From: Pseudomonas fluorescens
GTDB lineage: Bacteria; Pseudomonadota; Gammaproteobacteria; Pseudomonadales; Pseudomonadaceae
DNA: 64,000 nucleotides
Direction of reading: 5' to 3'
NCBI RefSeq assembly: GCF_902498195.1
Contig: NZ_CABVIY010000010.1
Location: 248,001-312,000 of the forward strand
The notes beneath the pieces were generated by a model. The model had not been told where the DNA came from and did not search any database. It saw only the letters and a program-made list of their open reading frames with translations. The position numbers and the translations under genes are program-made. Positions 43,155 to 51,478 of the stretch are shown here, piece after piece. Numbering within the stretch: position 1 is the stretch's first letter; each line of letters starts with the position of its first letter.

Positions 43155-44511
43155 ACCGCTGAAACTCGCCGTGGTCGGCCACACCAACGTCGGCAAAACC
43201 TCCCTGCTACGCACCCTGACCCGCGACGTCGGCTTCGGCGAAGTCTCCCATCGCCCCAGCACCACACGACACGTCGAGGGTGCGCGCTTGTCGGTGGACG
43301 GCGAACCCTTGCTCGACCTGTTCGACACGCCGGGCCTGGAAGACGCCATCGCCCTGCTCGATTACCTCGAACGCCTTGAGCGCCCGGGCGAACGCCTCGA
43401 TGGCCCGGCACGACTGGCGCGTTTCCTGGAAGGCAGCGAAGCGCGCCAGCGGTTCGAACAGGAAGCCAAGGTACTGCGCCAGCTGCTGACCTGCGATGCC
43501 GGCCTCTACGTGATCGACGCCCGCGAACCGGTGCTGGCCAAGTACCGCGACGAACTGGAGGTGCTGGCCGGTTGCGGCAAGCCGCTGCTGCCCGTGCTGA
43601 ATTTCGTCAGCAGCGCCAACCACCGCGAACCGGCATGGCGTGAAGCACTGGCGCGTCTCGGTCTGCATGCGCTGGTGCGCTTCGACAGTGTCGCGCCACC
43701 GGAGGATGGCGAGCGTCGACTCTATGAAAGCCTCGCACTCTTGCTGGAGCACGCCCGTCCGCAGCTGGAGCGATTGATTGCCGATCAACAGGCGCAACGC
43801 TTGGCGCGCCAGCAAAGTGCGGCGCGACTGATTGCCGAGTTATTGATCGATTGCGCGGCTTGTCGACGCAGCGTGGTCAGCGAAGCCGAGCAGGAACAGC
43901 AAGCCATCGGCGAACTGCGTAAAGCTGTTCGCCAGCGGGAACAACGCTGCGTCGAAGCGCTGCTCAAGCTTTATGGCTTCCGTCCACAGGACGCGGCGGC
44001 CAGCGATTTGCCGCTGCTCGATGGCCGTTGGGGCGATGACCTGTTCAATCCGGAAACGTTGAAGCAATTAGGTGTGCGGGTCGGCGGCGGGATCGCCGCC
44101 GGCGCGGCAGCCGGGGCCGGGGTCGACTTGCTCGTCGGCGGCCTGACCCTCGGTGCCGCCGCACTGGCCGGGGCCATCGCCGGCGGCGCCCTGCAAACCG
44201 CGCGCAGTTACGGCAGCCGGTTACTGGGCAAGTTCAAGGGGCAACGTGAACTGACGGTCGATGACAATGTGCTTCGGCTGTTGGCGTTGCGCCAACGGCA
44301 ACTGCTGCAAGCGCTGGATGCCCGTGGGCATGCGGCGATGGACAGCATTCAGGTGGCTACGCCGCAGGACAAATCCTGGCGCGAGGGCAAGCTGCCGGAG
44401 GCACTGAGTAAAGCGAGGGCGCATCCGCAGTGGTCGTCGCTCAATGCGCATGCGAAGTTGAATCAGGCGGAGCGGCAGGAGCAGGTTGAGGAATTGGCGC
44501 AGCAGTTGTAG
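43147..44511 (+). CDS. DUF3482 GTPase-like protein
   Basis: A 454-residue protein with an N-terminal GTPase domain. The P-loop is GHTNVGKTS (about residues 11-19) and the G3 motif is DTPG in LDLFDTPGLEDA. A standard G4 NKxD is missing where expected; the strand ends LPVLNFVSSANHREP. The C-terminal half contains a Gly/Ala-rich stretch (about residues 312-345) able to insert in a membrane, then basic helices. Its gene overlaps the DUF2868 gene by 8 bases. Function unknown. Confidence 0.84.
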   Translation: MTKPLKLAVVGHTNVGKTSLLRTLTRDVGFGEVSHRPSTTRHVEGARLSVDGEPLLDLFDTPGLEDAIALLDYLERLERPGERLDGPARLARFLEGSEARQRFEQEAKVLRQLLTCDAGLYVIDAREPVLAKYRDELEVLAGCGKPLLPVLNFVSSANHREPAWREALARLGLHALVRFDSVAPPEDGERRLYESLALLLEHARPQLERLIADQQAQRLARQQSAARLIAELLIDCAACRRSVVSEAEQEQQAIGELRKAVRQREQRCVEALLKLYGFRPQDAAASDLPLLDGRWGDDLFNPETLKQLGVRVGGGIAAGAAAGAGVDLLVGGLTLGAAALAGAIAGGALQTARSYGSRLLGKFKGQRELTVDDNVLRLLALRQRQLLQALDARGHAAMDSIQVATPQDKSWREGKLPEALSKARAHPQWSSLNAHAKLNQAERQEQVEELAQQL

Positions 44512-44523
44512 AGCGTTGCCCCT

Positions 44524-44606
44524 GTAGGAGCGGCCGAAGGCTGCGATCTTTTGATCTTGCCTGTAAAAAGCAAAATCAAAAGATCGCAGCCTTCGGCAGC
44601 GCCTAC
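44524..44606. repeat. REP inverted pair, TAGGAGCGGCCGAAGGCTG type
   Basis: Long inverted arms between the convergent DUF3482 gene and the smaller repeat-protein gene. It marks the left edge of the accessory block. Confidence 0.88.
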
Positions 44607-44618
44607 GGGTGTCCCGGG

Positions 44619-45041
44619 TTACCAGCCGAGCTTCAAAAACTCCCGAACCAGAGTGTTTAACCGCGTTCGATCGGTGCGGTTGGCATGGCCGTCGTTGTCG
44701 ATGTCCGAAACCAGCACGACCTCGAAAGTACCGTCGTTATCAAGGTCATGGACCGCTGCCTTGTAGGCGATGATCGGCCCCTGGTGAAAATGCAGCCGCA
44801 CCGATTCCGGGGTGCCATCGCCGGACGGGTTCAACGAGAATATGCGCAGATGCCGTTCCTCACCTTCACCCTCATTGAACCATGCACATCTCAAGTACGT
44901 GGTACCGAAGGTCCTCAGCAGCCGAATCTCGGCGTCCGTCGCCTCACGCAGCCATTGGTCATCTTCAAAAAACTGGAACCGAAGCGTTTCGGCCACCCCT
45001 TCTCCGCTTCGGTCTTGGGCGATTACTTTCAAAAAGCGCAT
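44619..45041 (-). CDS. Hypothetical calcium-loop repeat protein A (paralogue of neighbour)
   Basis: A 140-residue protein of unknown function with a good ribosome site (AAGGAG, 8 bases before ATG). No signal peptide or membrane segment. It consists of two related units: residues 2-54 (RFLKVIAQDR...RCAW) and 63-140 (RHLRIFSLNP...LKLGW). The second unit carries two acidic loops of dockerin/EF-hand type, D99-x-D101-x-D103-G and D113-x-D115-x-D117-G. The first unit seems to have lost the corresponding 25-30 residues. It is clearly homologous to the next gene upstream, and both are lower in GC than the surrounding core. Confidence 0.75.
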   Translation of the reverse strand: MRFLKVIAQDRSGEGVAETLRFQFFEDDQWLREATDAEIRLLRTFGTTYLRCAWFNEGEGEERHLRIFSLNPSGDGTPESVRLHFHQGPIIAYKAAVHDLDNDGTFEVVLVSDIDNDGHANRTDRTRLNTLVREFLKLGW

Positions 45042-45137
45042 CTTGTTGCTCCTTGCAATGTTCCTTTGCGTGCGTCCATTTAGCAGGTCCCGCGAGATAA
45101 CACTTCACCATCTCGCGCTCCAATGCTCCGACATTAA

Positions 45138-45668
45138 TTACTTCCACCGGAACTTGAGGAAAGCATCAGCCAACAACTGCACCAACTGGCCATCCACCGC
45201 ATCGATAACACCATCCTGGTTAATATCCTGGTGGATGTTCCACTCAAGCTTGCTGTCATTGTCCAGATCACAGGCGGCATGCCATGAAACCAACGTGCGC
45301 CCCGCTGCTGGCCCGCCCTGGTGAAGGTTTAGCCGAACGATGTCCGGGGAGCCATCTGCATGCAAATCTTCGGCGTAAGCCTTCAGATATCGCTTCCAGG
45401 TTGCTCCGCGGTTCGACCAATTCAGTTGCAGATACGCATTGGCGAAGTTCTCCAGCAACCGTTCGTCTACCGTGTTTTCACGGATATCACCGGTGACATC
45501 GCCTATCTTGAATTCGACTTTGCCGTCACCGTTGATGTCCAGCGCAAACGCCGTACTTCGTAAAATTGCCGCTCCACCGGTTTCGGGCTGTTCAAAAAAG
45601 TGCAGGATGACTGTATCCGCCTTCCCGTTACGAAGACGATCTTGGGCTGTTGCTTCTAAATAACGCAT
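45138..45668 (-). CDS. Hypothetical calcium-loop repeat protein B, two full repeats
   Basis: A 176-residue protein, function unknown, with a GGGGAG ribosome site. It is an internal duplication: residues 2-84 and 93-175 align with an offset of about 91 (RYLEATAQDR versus RYLKAYAED at the start; NAYLQLNW versus DAFLKFRW at the end). Loops resembling EF-hand/dockerin calcium sites are D44-x-N46-x-D48-G, D57-x-T-G-D61, D134-x-D136-x-D138 and the canonical D148-x-N150-x-D152-G-V-I-D156. No signal peptide. It lies 96 bases upstream of protein A on the same strand and is probably co-transcribed with it. Confidence 0.78.
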   Translation of the reverse strand: MRYLEATAQDRLRNGKADTVILHFFEQPETGGAAILRSTAFALDINGDGKVEFKIGDVTGDIRENTVDERLLENFANAYLQLNWSNRGATWKRYLKAYAEDLHADGSPDIVRLNLHQGGPAAGRTLVSWHAACDLDNDSKLEWNIHQDINQDGVIDAVDGQLVQLLADAFLKFRWK

Positions 45669-45742
45669 GAGCGCTCCCCGCTTGAGATAAGAAGCGCAAA
45701 CACTACCTCCTGGGCCTCTGCTGAACCTGTCGCCGCATACCG

Positions 45743-45755
45743 CTACGATACGTAG
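45743..45755. promoter_or_regulatory. Short dyad upstream of the calcium-loop repeat genes
   Basis: CTACG-ATA-CGTAG is a perfect 5-bp inverted repeat 75 bases before the start of the 176-residue gene. No clear -35/-10 pair was found with it, so the operator reading is weak. Confidence 0.25.
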
Positions 45756-45802
45756 AAGGTTTCGCTATCGACTGTCTGACTTCTGCATCTGTCACGAAAG
45801 AA

Positions 45803-46363
45803 TCAGGTGTAACTCAACAACGCCTCAGCCTTGCGCTTCAGGATTGCCAGATCCATTACCGGCACTGCTACTTTTTTCGCCAACTCGTCCCACTGGCGCA
45901 TGCGCAGGCTGACCTCACACAACGGGTCCTGCTCGAATGCCCGGGCTTCGGCTTCGGTCATCACCCCGCCTTGGTACTCCAGCGTCCGGCGACTGGCTTC
46001 GCTCAAGCGCTCGTAGTACCCCGGCTCCCTGAGCGTCAGGTAGCGCTTGGCCTGAACGTGGTATTCGACCAACCGCGCCATGCGTTCGCTGAAGCCAAGG
46101 CTGCGCAGGTAATCGGCGCCCAGCCGTTCATGGCTGACCACGCCGAAGCCGCCCATGTTTTCCGCACCTTCGGCGCAGATGTGCCCGATGTCGTGGAAAA
46201 ACGCGGCGAGCACCACTTCGTCGTCGAAGCCTTCGGCCATGGCGCACTGCGCGGCCTGGGACATGTGTTCGATTTGCGATACGGGTTCGCCGATGTAATC
46301 GGCATCGCCGAAGCATTCGTACAGGGCGAACACCTTGGCGACTGTTTGTTCGTTGCTGTTCAT
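45803..46363 (-). CDS. PhnZ-like HD-domain phosphonate oxygenase
   Basis: A 186-residue HD-domain protein of the phosphonate-degradation-associated HDIG group. I use the start at 46363 (MNSNEQTVAKVF). It aligns by eye with PhnZ: the substrate-gating Tyr and Glu are Y23 and E26 in DYIGE; diiron ligands correspond to H33, H57-D58, H78, H102 and D159. PhnZ is a mixed-valence diiron oxygenase that cleaves the C-P bond of 2-amino-1-hydroxyethylphosphonate to glycine and phosphate. The gene lies downstream of the AEP transporter genes, separated by a REPIN. A PhnY-type hydroxylase is not in the window. Confidence 0.82.
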   Translation of the reverse strand: MNSNEQTVAKVFALYECFGDADYIGEPVSQIEHMSQAAQCAMAEGFDDEVVLAAFFHDIGHICAEGAENMGGFGVVSHERLGADYLRSLGFSERMARLVEYHVQAKRYLTLREPGYYERLSEASRRTLEYQGGVMTEAEARAFEQDPLCEVSLRMRQWDELAKKVAVPVMDLAILKRKAEALLSYT

Positions 46364-46410
46364 CAAAAGTCTCGCGACGAATTGAAATTTGCGTTGAAGG
46401 GTAGACCGCT

Positions 46411-46474
46411 TTCGCGGGCAAGCCCGCTCCCACAATGGAATGCATTTCCCTGTGGGAGCGGGCTTGCTCGCGAA
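46411..46474. repeat. REPIN, GTGGGAGCGGGCTTGCTCG type
   Basis: Inverted pair at about 46411-46433 and 46452-46474 between the phosphonate-binding-protein gene and the HD-domain gene, possibly protecting upstream mRNA or reducing readthrough. Confidence 0.9.
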
Positions 46475-46499
46475 GAGGCCCTTTCAGACGGCGAAGAGC

Positions 46500-47525
46500 T
46501 TACTTGGCCGCCACTTTCTCGGACTTGCCGTCATAACGCTTGCGCCATTCGGTCAGGATCTCGTCGCGATTCTTCGACGCCCAGGCAAAATCGTTCTTGA
46601 TCAAACGCTGCTCATAATCAGCCGGCAATTCGGTCTGCGGCTTGGCGATCCCCGGTTGGGCGAGCACGGCGAAGTTCTCTTTATAGAGTTCCATCGCTTC
46701 CGGGCTGGCCGAGAAGTCGGCGAGTTTTTTCGCTGCGTCTTCGTGGGGGGTGCCTTTGATCACGGCGGTGGCTTCGATCTCCCAGCCCAGGCCCTCTTTC
46801 GGCAGGATGATGTCCAGCGGCGCGCCCTGGCGCTTGAGCTGGACGGCCGGATATTCGAAGGAAATGCCGATCGGGAATTCACCCGCCGCCGCCAGTTTGC
46901 ATGGCTTGGAACCGGAGTGAACGTACTGGCCGATGTTCTGGTGCAGGTCGTCCATGTACTGCCAGCCCTGCTTCTCGCCGAAGGTCTGCAACCAGGCGCT
47001 GACGTCGAGGAAACCGGTGCCGGACGAAGCCGGGTTCGGCATGACGATCTTGCCTTTGTACTCAGGCTTGGTCAGGTCTTGCCAACTCACCGGCTTGGTC
47101 AGGCCCTGCTTCTCGGCTTCGACGGTGTTGAAGCAAATGGTCGCGGCCCAGACGTCCATGCCGACCCACGCTGGCGGGTTGGCGGCGTCGCGGTAGTTGC
47201 CGCCGATCTTGCCCAGGTCCTTCGGCGCGTAGCTTTGCAGCATGCCTTGCTGATCGAGGATCGCCAGGCTCGAAGCGGCCAGGCCCCAGACCGCGTCAGC
47301 CTGCGGGCGAGCCTTTTCCGCCAGCAGCTTGGCGGTGATGATGCCGGTGGAGTCACGCACCCACTTGATCTCGACGTCCGGGTTGGCCTTCTCGAAAGCT
47401 TGCTTGTAGGTCTTCAGCTGTTCGGCTTCGAGGGCGGTGTACACCGTCAACTCGGTTTTCGCCGCAAAGGCGTTCAGGCTGAAAGCGGTGAGGACAGCAG
47501 CGGCCAGGGCCAAGGGCTTGAACAT
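46500..47525 (-). CDS. 2-aminoethylphosphonate ABC transporter, substrate-binding protein
   Basis: A 341-residue periplasmic binding protein of the iron/AEP type (extracellular solute-binding family 1). A signal peptide ends at FAA (about residue 22), and the mature protein begins KTELTVYTALEAEQLKTYKQAFEK. I use the start at 47525, with AGGAAAAG upstream. Ligand specificity is inferred from the set: fused permease, ATPase, HDIG protein and LysR regulator, which together match the second AEP import system described for many proteobacteria (PhnS/T/U-like). Iron import by an Fbp-like system is the alternative. Confidence 0.85.
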   Translation of the reverse strand: MFKPLALAAAVLTAFSLNAFAAKTELTVYTALEAEQLKTYKQAFEKANPDVEIKWVRDSTGIITAKLLAEKARPQADAVWGLAASSLAILDQQGMLQSYAPKDLGKIGGNYRDAANPPAWVGMDVWAATICFNTVEAEKQGLTKPVSWQDLTKPEYKGKIVMPNPASSGTGFLDVSAWLQTFGEKQGWQYMDDLHQNIGQYVHSGSKPCKLAAAGEFPIGISFEYPAVQLKRQGAPLDIILPKEGLGWEIEATAVIKGTPHEDAAKKLADFSASPEAMELYKENFAVLAQPGIAKPQTELPADYEQRLIKNDFAWASKNRDEILTEWRKRYDGKSEKVAAK

Positions 47526-47576
47526 GATCTTTTCCTGTTTTTGAGTTGAGGGGCTTTGGTTTTCTGGAGCAGGCAA

Positions 47577-49301
47577 TCAATGACCGGGCGCGGTCTGCCG
47601 CCAGGCTTGGGACCGGCGCAGCAAGCCGCGCGAGGCCCAGGCCAGCAGCAGGGACACGCCCGCCGAGGTGAACAGAATCAGGGTCGACATCGCCGCTGCG
47701 CCGCCGACGTTGCCGGCGTCGTCCATGTTCAGCACCGCCACCGCCGCGAGGATGGTGTCGGGGCTGTAGAGGAAGATCGCCGCCGAGACAGTGGTCATGG
47801 CCGAGACGAACAGGTAGCGCACGATGTCCAGCAGCGCTGGCAGGCAAATCGGCACGGTGACCCGCAGGTAGTGCCGGTACAGCGGCGCCTTGAGCGACAG
47901 CGCGGCGGCTTCGAATTCGGCGTCGAGTTGGCGCAAGGCGGTGGTAGCGGTCATCTGCGCGGTGGTCAAATAGTGCGCAATGGTGCAGACCACCAGCAGG
48001 GTCATGGTCCCGTAGAGCACGTGCAGCGGGTTGCCGGTGAGGTTGAAGAAGAAGACGTAACCCAGGCCGAGCACCAGGCCTGGGACCGCCATCGGTACGA
48101 AACTGAGCATGCGCAGGGTCAGGTTCAGGCCGCGCTGGCCCTTGGTTTTTTCCATCAGGTAGGCGCCGGTGAAGATCAGCACGCTGCCGATCAACGCCGT
48201 GCACAACGCCATCTTCACGCTGTTGCCGTAGGCCAGCCAGCCACCGCCTGCGGTGTCATTGAACTGGTAGTGGTTGAGCGACAACGACAGGTTGTACGGC
48301 CAGAACTTCACCAGCGACGAGAACACCGCCATACCGAAAACCAGCAGCAGCGCGGCGCAGATCAGCAGCACGATGGCCAGGCAGCAGCCGTCGCGCAGGG
48401 TCGACGGTGCCGGTTTGAACACCTGCGCCCGGCCACTCATGGAGTCGCCATGACGCCGGCGCAGCCACGCATCGACACCGAAGCTGAACAGCGCCGGCAG
48501 CAGCAACACCATGCCGATCAACGCGCCGCGTCCGAACTGCTGCTGGCCGACCACGGCCTTGTAGGCTTCCAGCGCCAGCACCTGATAATCGCCCCCGACC
48601 ACCACGGGCACGCCGAAGTCGGTGATGGTCAGGGTGAACACCAGGCAGAACGCGGCGAACACGGCCTGACGGGTCGCCGGCCAGGTGATGCTGCGAAAAG
48701 CCTTTGCAGGACTGGCGCCCATGCTGGACGCGGCATCGAACAGCCGCGCATCCGCCAGGGACAACGCTGACAGCAGAATCATCAAGGCGTGTGGGAAGGT
48801 GTAGATCACCTCGCCCAGCACAATGCCCCAGAAGCCGTAGATGTTGTCCGAGAGCAAACCGCGCAGCATGCCCTGGTTGCCGAACAGATAAACCAGTGCA
48901 ATGCCGGGCAACATCGACGGCGCCATCAATGGCAGCAGCGATATGCCGCGCCAGATGCCCTTGCACGGTATCAACGTGCGTTGCAGGGCGTAGGCAAACA
49001 GGTAGGCCAGCGGTACGACAATGGCCGCGACGCTGAGGGAAACCTTCAGGCTATTGCCCAACAACCAGTGGAAGTTGGCACCGGTCACCAGTTCCCGCGC
49101 GGCCAGCCATCCACCACCCTGCCCGGCCTCGGAACTGAAGCCGCGCCAGAAGATGGCCAGCAACGGCATCAACACGGCGACGCCGAGCAACAGCAGCAAC
49201 AGGACTTTGCCGCCGACCACGAAAATCCGGTCGCCGATCTCGGCACGGGACACCTGCCGAACCTGCTTGCGCGGAATCGGCAGCGCGATGTTCGCGCTCA
49301 T
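47577..49301 (-). CDS. 2-aminoethylphosphonate ABC transporter, fused permease
   Basis: A 574-residue inner-membrane protein with two fused binding-protein-dependent permease halves, each with about six helices. Two EAA-type loops are visible: LADARLFDAASSMGASPAKAFRSITWP in the first half and LDAEFEAAALSLKAPLYRHYLRVTVP in the second. Such fused permeases are typical of the FbpB/PhnU group. The start codon overlaps the stop of the ATPase gene by one base (TGATG), so translation is coupled. Confidence 0.87.
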   Translation of the reverse strand: MSANIALPIPRKQVRQVSRAEIGDRIFVVGGKVLLLLLLGVAVLMPLLAIFWRGFSSEAGQGGGWLAARELVTGANFHWLLGNSLKVSLSVAAIVVPLAYLFAYALQRTLIPCKGIWRGISLLPLMAPSMLPGIALVYLFGNQGMLRGLLSDNIYGFWGIVLGEVIYTFPHALMILLSALSLADARLFDAASSMGASPAKAFRSITWPATRQAVFAAFCLVFTLTITDFGVPVVVGGDYQVLALEAYKAVVGQQQFGRGALIGMVLLLPALFSFGVDAWLRRRHGDSMSGRAQVFKPAPSTLRDGCCLAIVLLICAALLLVFGMAVFSSLVKFWPYNLSLSLNHYQFNDTAGGGWLAYGNSVKMALCTALIGSVLIFTGAYLMEKTKGQRGLNLTLRMLSFVPMAVPGLVLGLGYVFFFNLTGNPLHVLYGTMTLLVVCTIAHYLTTAQMTATTALRQLDAEFEAAALSLKAPLYRHYLRVTVPICLPALLDIVRYLFVSAMTTVSAAIFLYSPDTILAAVAVLNMDDAGNVGGAAAMSTLILFTSAGVSLLLAWASRGLLRRSQAWRQTAPGH

Positions 49302-50377
49302 CAGGCAAACACCTGCAGGCTGCGCGGTGGCAGGGCCACCATGATTTGCTGCGCCCCAAGGCGCGGCATGGCCTCCGGTGCCAGCTCAGCCAGCAAGGCG
49401 TGGCCAGGCAGATGGTCGAGTTCGAAGCTCATGCGGCAGCGGTTGCCGAGGAAGGTGATTTCGCGAACCTTGGCCGGGAACAGGTTTTCTTCGTGTACCA
49501 CCGGATTGACGTTGATCGCTTCCGGGCGGCAGAACAGACGACCCGAAGCGGTCTTGGCGCTGCCCTCGGCCAGGCGCAGGTTCATCCCGCCGACCTGGGC
49601 ATGACTGGCGCTGCTGCTGTGGAACGGCAGCCAGTTGCCCTGACCGACAAACTCCGCCACGAACGGCGTAGCCGGGCGGTTGTAGATGTCCTGTGGCGTG
49701 GCGTACTGCTCGACCTTGCCGTTGTTCATCACAGCAATGCGGTCGGCCATCAGCATGGCCTCGTCCTGATTGTGGGTGACCATCAAAGTGGTGACGCCGA
49801 GCTCCCGTTGCAGTTGACGCAATTCGGTGCACAGGTGCTCGCGAACGCGGGCGTCGAGGGCCGACATCGGCTCATCCAGCAACAGCAACGAAGGCGCAGG
49901 CGCCAGGGCCCGGGCCAGGGCAACGCGCTGCTGCTGGCCGCCGGACAACTGGCCGGGGTACTTCTTTTCACTGCCGCTCAGGCCGACCAGTTCGAGCATC
50001 TGCCCGACACGCTGGCGCACTTCATCGCGACTCGCGTTGGCCAGGCCGTAGGCAATGTTCGCTTCGACAGTCAGATTGGGGAACAAGGCGTAGGACTGGA
50101 ACAGAATGCCGTAGTCCCGGGCCTGAGGCGCCAGGTGGGAAACGTCGCGATCACCCAGGTACAACTCGCCGCTGTCCTGCTTTTCCAGGCCGGCGATGCA
50201 CCGCAGCAAAGTGGTCTTGCCGCAGCCCGATGGGCCGAGCAGGCACACCAGCTCTCCGGCCGCCACGTCGAGGGACACGTTGTCCAGGGCGGTGAAGGCG
50301 CCAAAGCGCTTGTGCACGCCGCGCACTTTCATTGGCGCGCCGGGGTTGCTCAGGGCAGTTGCGATCGAGTTGTTCAT
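49301..50377 (-). CDS. 2-aminoethylphosphonate ABC transporter, ATP-binding protein
   Basis: A 358-residue importer ATPase. Walker A is GPSGCGKTT (about residues 47-55), the signature LSGGQQQRVALARAL, Walker B LLLLDEPMSALD, and the switch histidine is in LMVTHNQDEA. A C-terminal TOBE-type regulatory domain occupies about residues 270-355. First gene of the three-gene importer unit; the LysR regulator is upstream on the same strand beyond a REPIN. Confidence 0.88.
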   Translation of the reverse strand: MNNSIATALSNPGAPMKVRGVHKRFGAFTALDNVSLDVAAGELVCLLGPSGCGKTTLLRCIAGLEKQDSGELYLGDRDVSHLAPQARDYGILFQSYALFPNLTVEANIAYGLANASRDEVRQRVGQMLELVGLSGSEKKYPGQLSGGQQQRVALARALAPAPSLLLLDEPMSALDARVREHLCTELRQLQRELGVTTLMVTHNQDEAMLMADRIAVMNNGKVEQYATPQDIYNRPATPFVAEFVGQGNWLPFHSSSASHAQVGGMNLRLAEGSAKTASGRLFCRPEAINVNPVVHEENLFPAKVREITFLGNRCRMSFELDHLPGHALLAELAPEAMPRLGAQQIMVALPPRSLQVFA

Positions 50378-50509
50378 GGACGGACCTCATCTAGCAGATG
50401 AAGGCCATCCTAGAGTTGTAATGCGTCCGTCATATGGCAGTGAGGCAAAAACGGCCGATAGTGGTATTCGCGGATTTTGGTTGGGTTAAGTGTTGCCTGG
50501 TCTGACGCC

Positions 50510-50573
50510 TTCGCGAGCAAGCCCGCGCCCACATTGGAATGCGTTCAAATGTGGGAGCGGGCTGGCTCGCGAA
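50510..50573. repeat. REPIN, GTGGGAGCGGGCTTGCTCG type, with variant arms
   Basis: Inverted copies at 50510-50532 (GCCCGCGCCCAC variant) and 50551-50573 (GGGCTGGCTCGC variant) between the LysR gene and the transporter ATPase gene. Confidence 0.85.
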
Positions 50574-50598
50574 GAGGCCGGCACAGGTGCCGCAGATC

Positions 50599-51462
50599 TC
50601 AGGCCGGGGACATTTCCTGCGCCACCCCGAGAAACGCCGCCGGCAACCGTGCGTTCTTTCGCTCCTTAAGGCAGTACAAATACTCCGGCAGCAATGGCGC
50701 ATTCTCGATGGTCAGCACCCGCAGCTGTGGATCATGGGGCACTTCCTGGCGGGCGATGAGGCTGATGCCGATGTTGCGCAACACCGCTTCGCGGATCGAC
50801 TCGCGGCTGCCGATCTCCAGCAATGCCCCGACATTCACCCCCGCACCGGCCAGCAATTGTTCAGTCATGCGGCGGGTGGTCGAGCCCGGCTCGCGCATCA
50901 ACAGGGTATGCCCGGCCAGGGCGCTGAGGGGCACATGGTCGTGGACGGCCAACGGATGGTTGCGGTGCACCGCCAGCACCAGCGGATCGCTGCCGAGCAC
51001 CCGGCGAATCAGCCGTGCATCCTCCAGCAACTGTGAAGACGCCGCGACATCGACCCGGTAGTCCTCAAGCGCTTCGAGCACCTGCTGGGAGTTGCCGATT
51101 TCCACCGACACCTCCACCTGCGGCAGGCGCTCGCGGAAGGTCTTCACCAGGTCGAGGATGTAATACGGCGCCGTGGCGGCGATGCGCAACGTCCCCTGGA
51201 CCTGGCCGCTGTTGCGCAGGAAGAACTCGATGTCGGCTTCCTGCTGCATCAGCGCCTTGACCATCGGCAGCAGCCGCGCCCCTTCCTCGCTGACACTGAG
51301 ACGCCGGCCGCCACGGTAGAACAGTTCCACCGAGTACTGGCTTTCCAGATGCCGGATCTGGGTGGTCACCGTGGGCTGGCTCAAGCCGAGCTTCTTCGCT
51401 GCCAGGGTAATGCTGCCCAGGCGGGCAACCATGTAAAACGCCTTCAGCTCGGCACTCAGCAC
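50599..51462 (-). CDS. LysR-family regulator of aminoethylphosphonate genes
   Basis: A 287-residue LysR regulator starting at GTG (51462), with GAGGGAAGG upstream. The N-terminal winged helix-turn-helix is LGSITLAAKKLGLSQPTVTTQIRHLE; the rest is the two-lobed effector-binding domain. Its position beside the AEP importer matches the AEP-catabolism-associated LysR subgroup. It begins only 16 bases after the cadA stop on the same strand, without a visible terminator between. Confidence 0.86.
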   Translation of the reverse strand: MLSAELKAFYMVARLGSITLAAKKLGLSQPTVTTQIRHLESQYSVELFYRGGRRLSVSEEGARLLPMVKALMQQEADIEFFLRNSGQVQGTLRIAATAPYYILDLVKTFRERLPQVEVSVEIGNSQQVLEALEDYRVDVAASSQLLEDARLIRRVLGSDPLVLAVHRNHPLAVHDHVPLSALAGHTLLMREPGSTTRRMTEQLLAGAGVNVGALLEIGSRESIREAVLRNIGISLIARQEVPHDPQLRVLTIENAPLLPEYLYCLKERKNARLPAAFLGVAQEMSPA

Positions 51463-51478
51463 AACCTTCCCTCTTCGT

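Noticed and set aside
46500..50377. Fbp-type ferric iron importer instead of an AEP importer
   Set aside because: The fold is shared, but the adjacent PhnZ-like gene and the LysR regulator fit the phosphonate system better; iron remains a weaker alternative.
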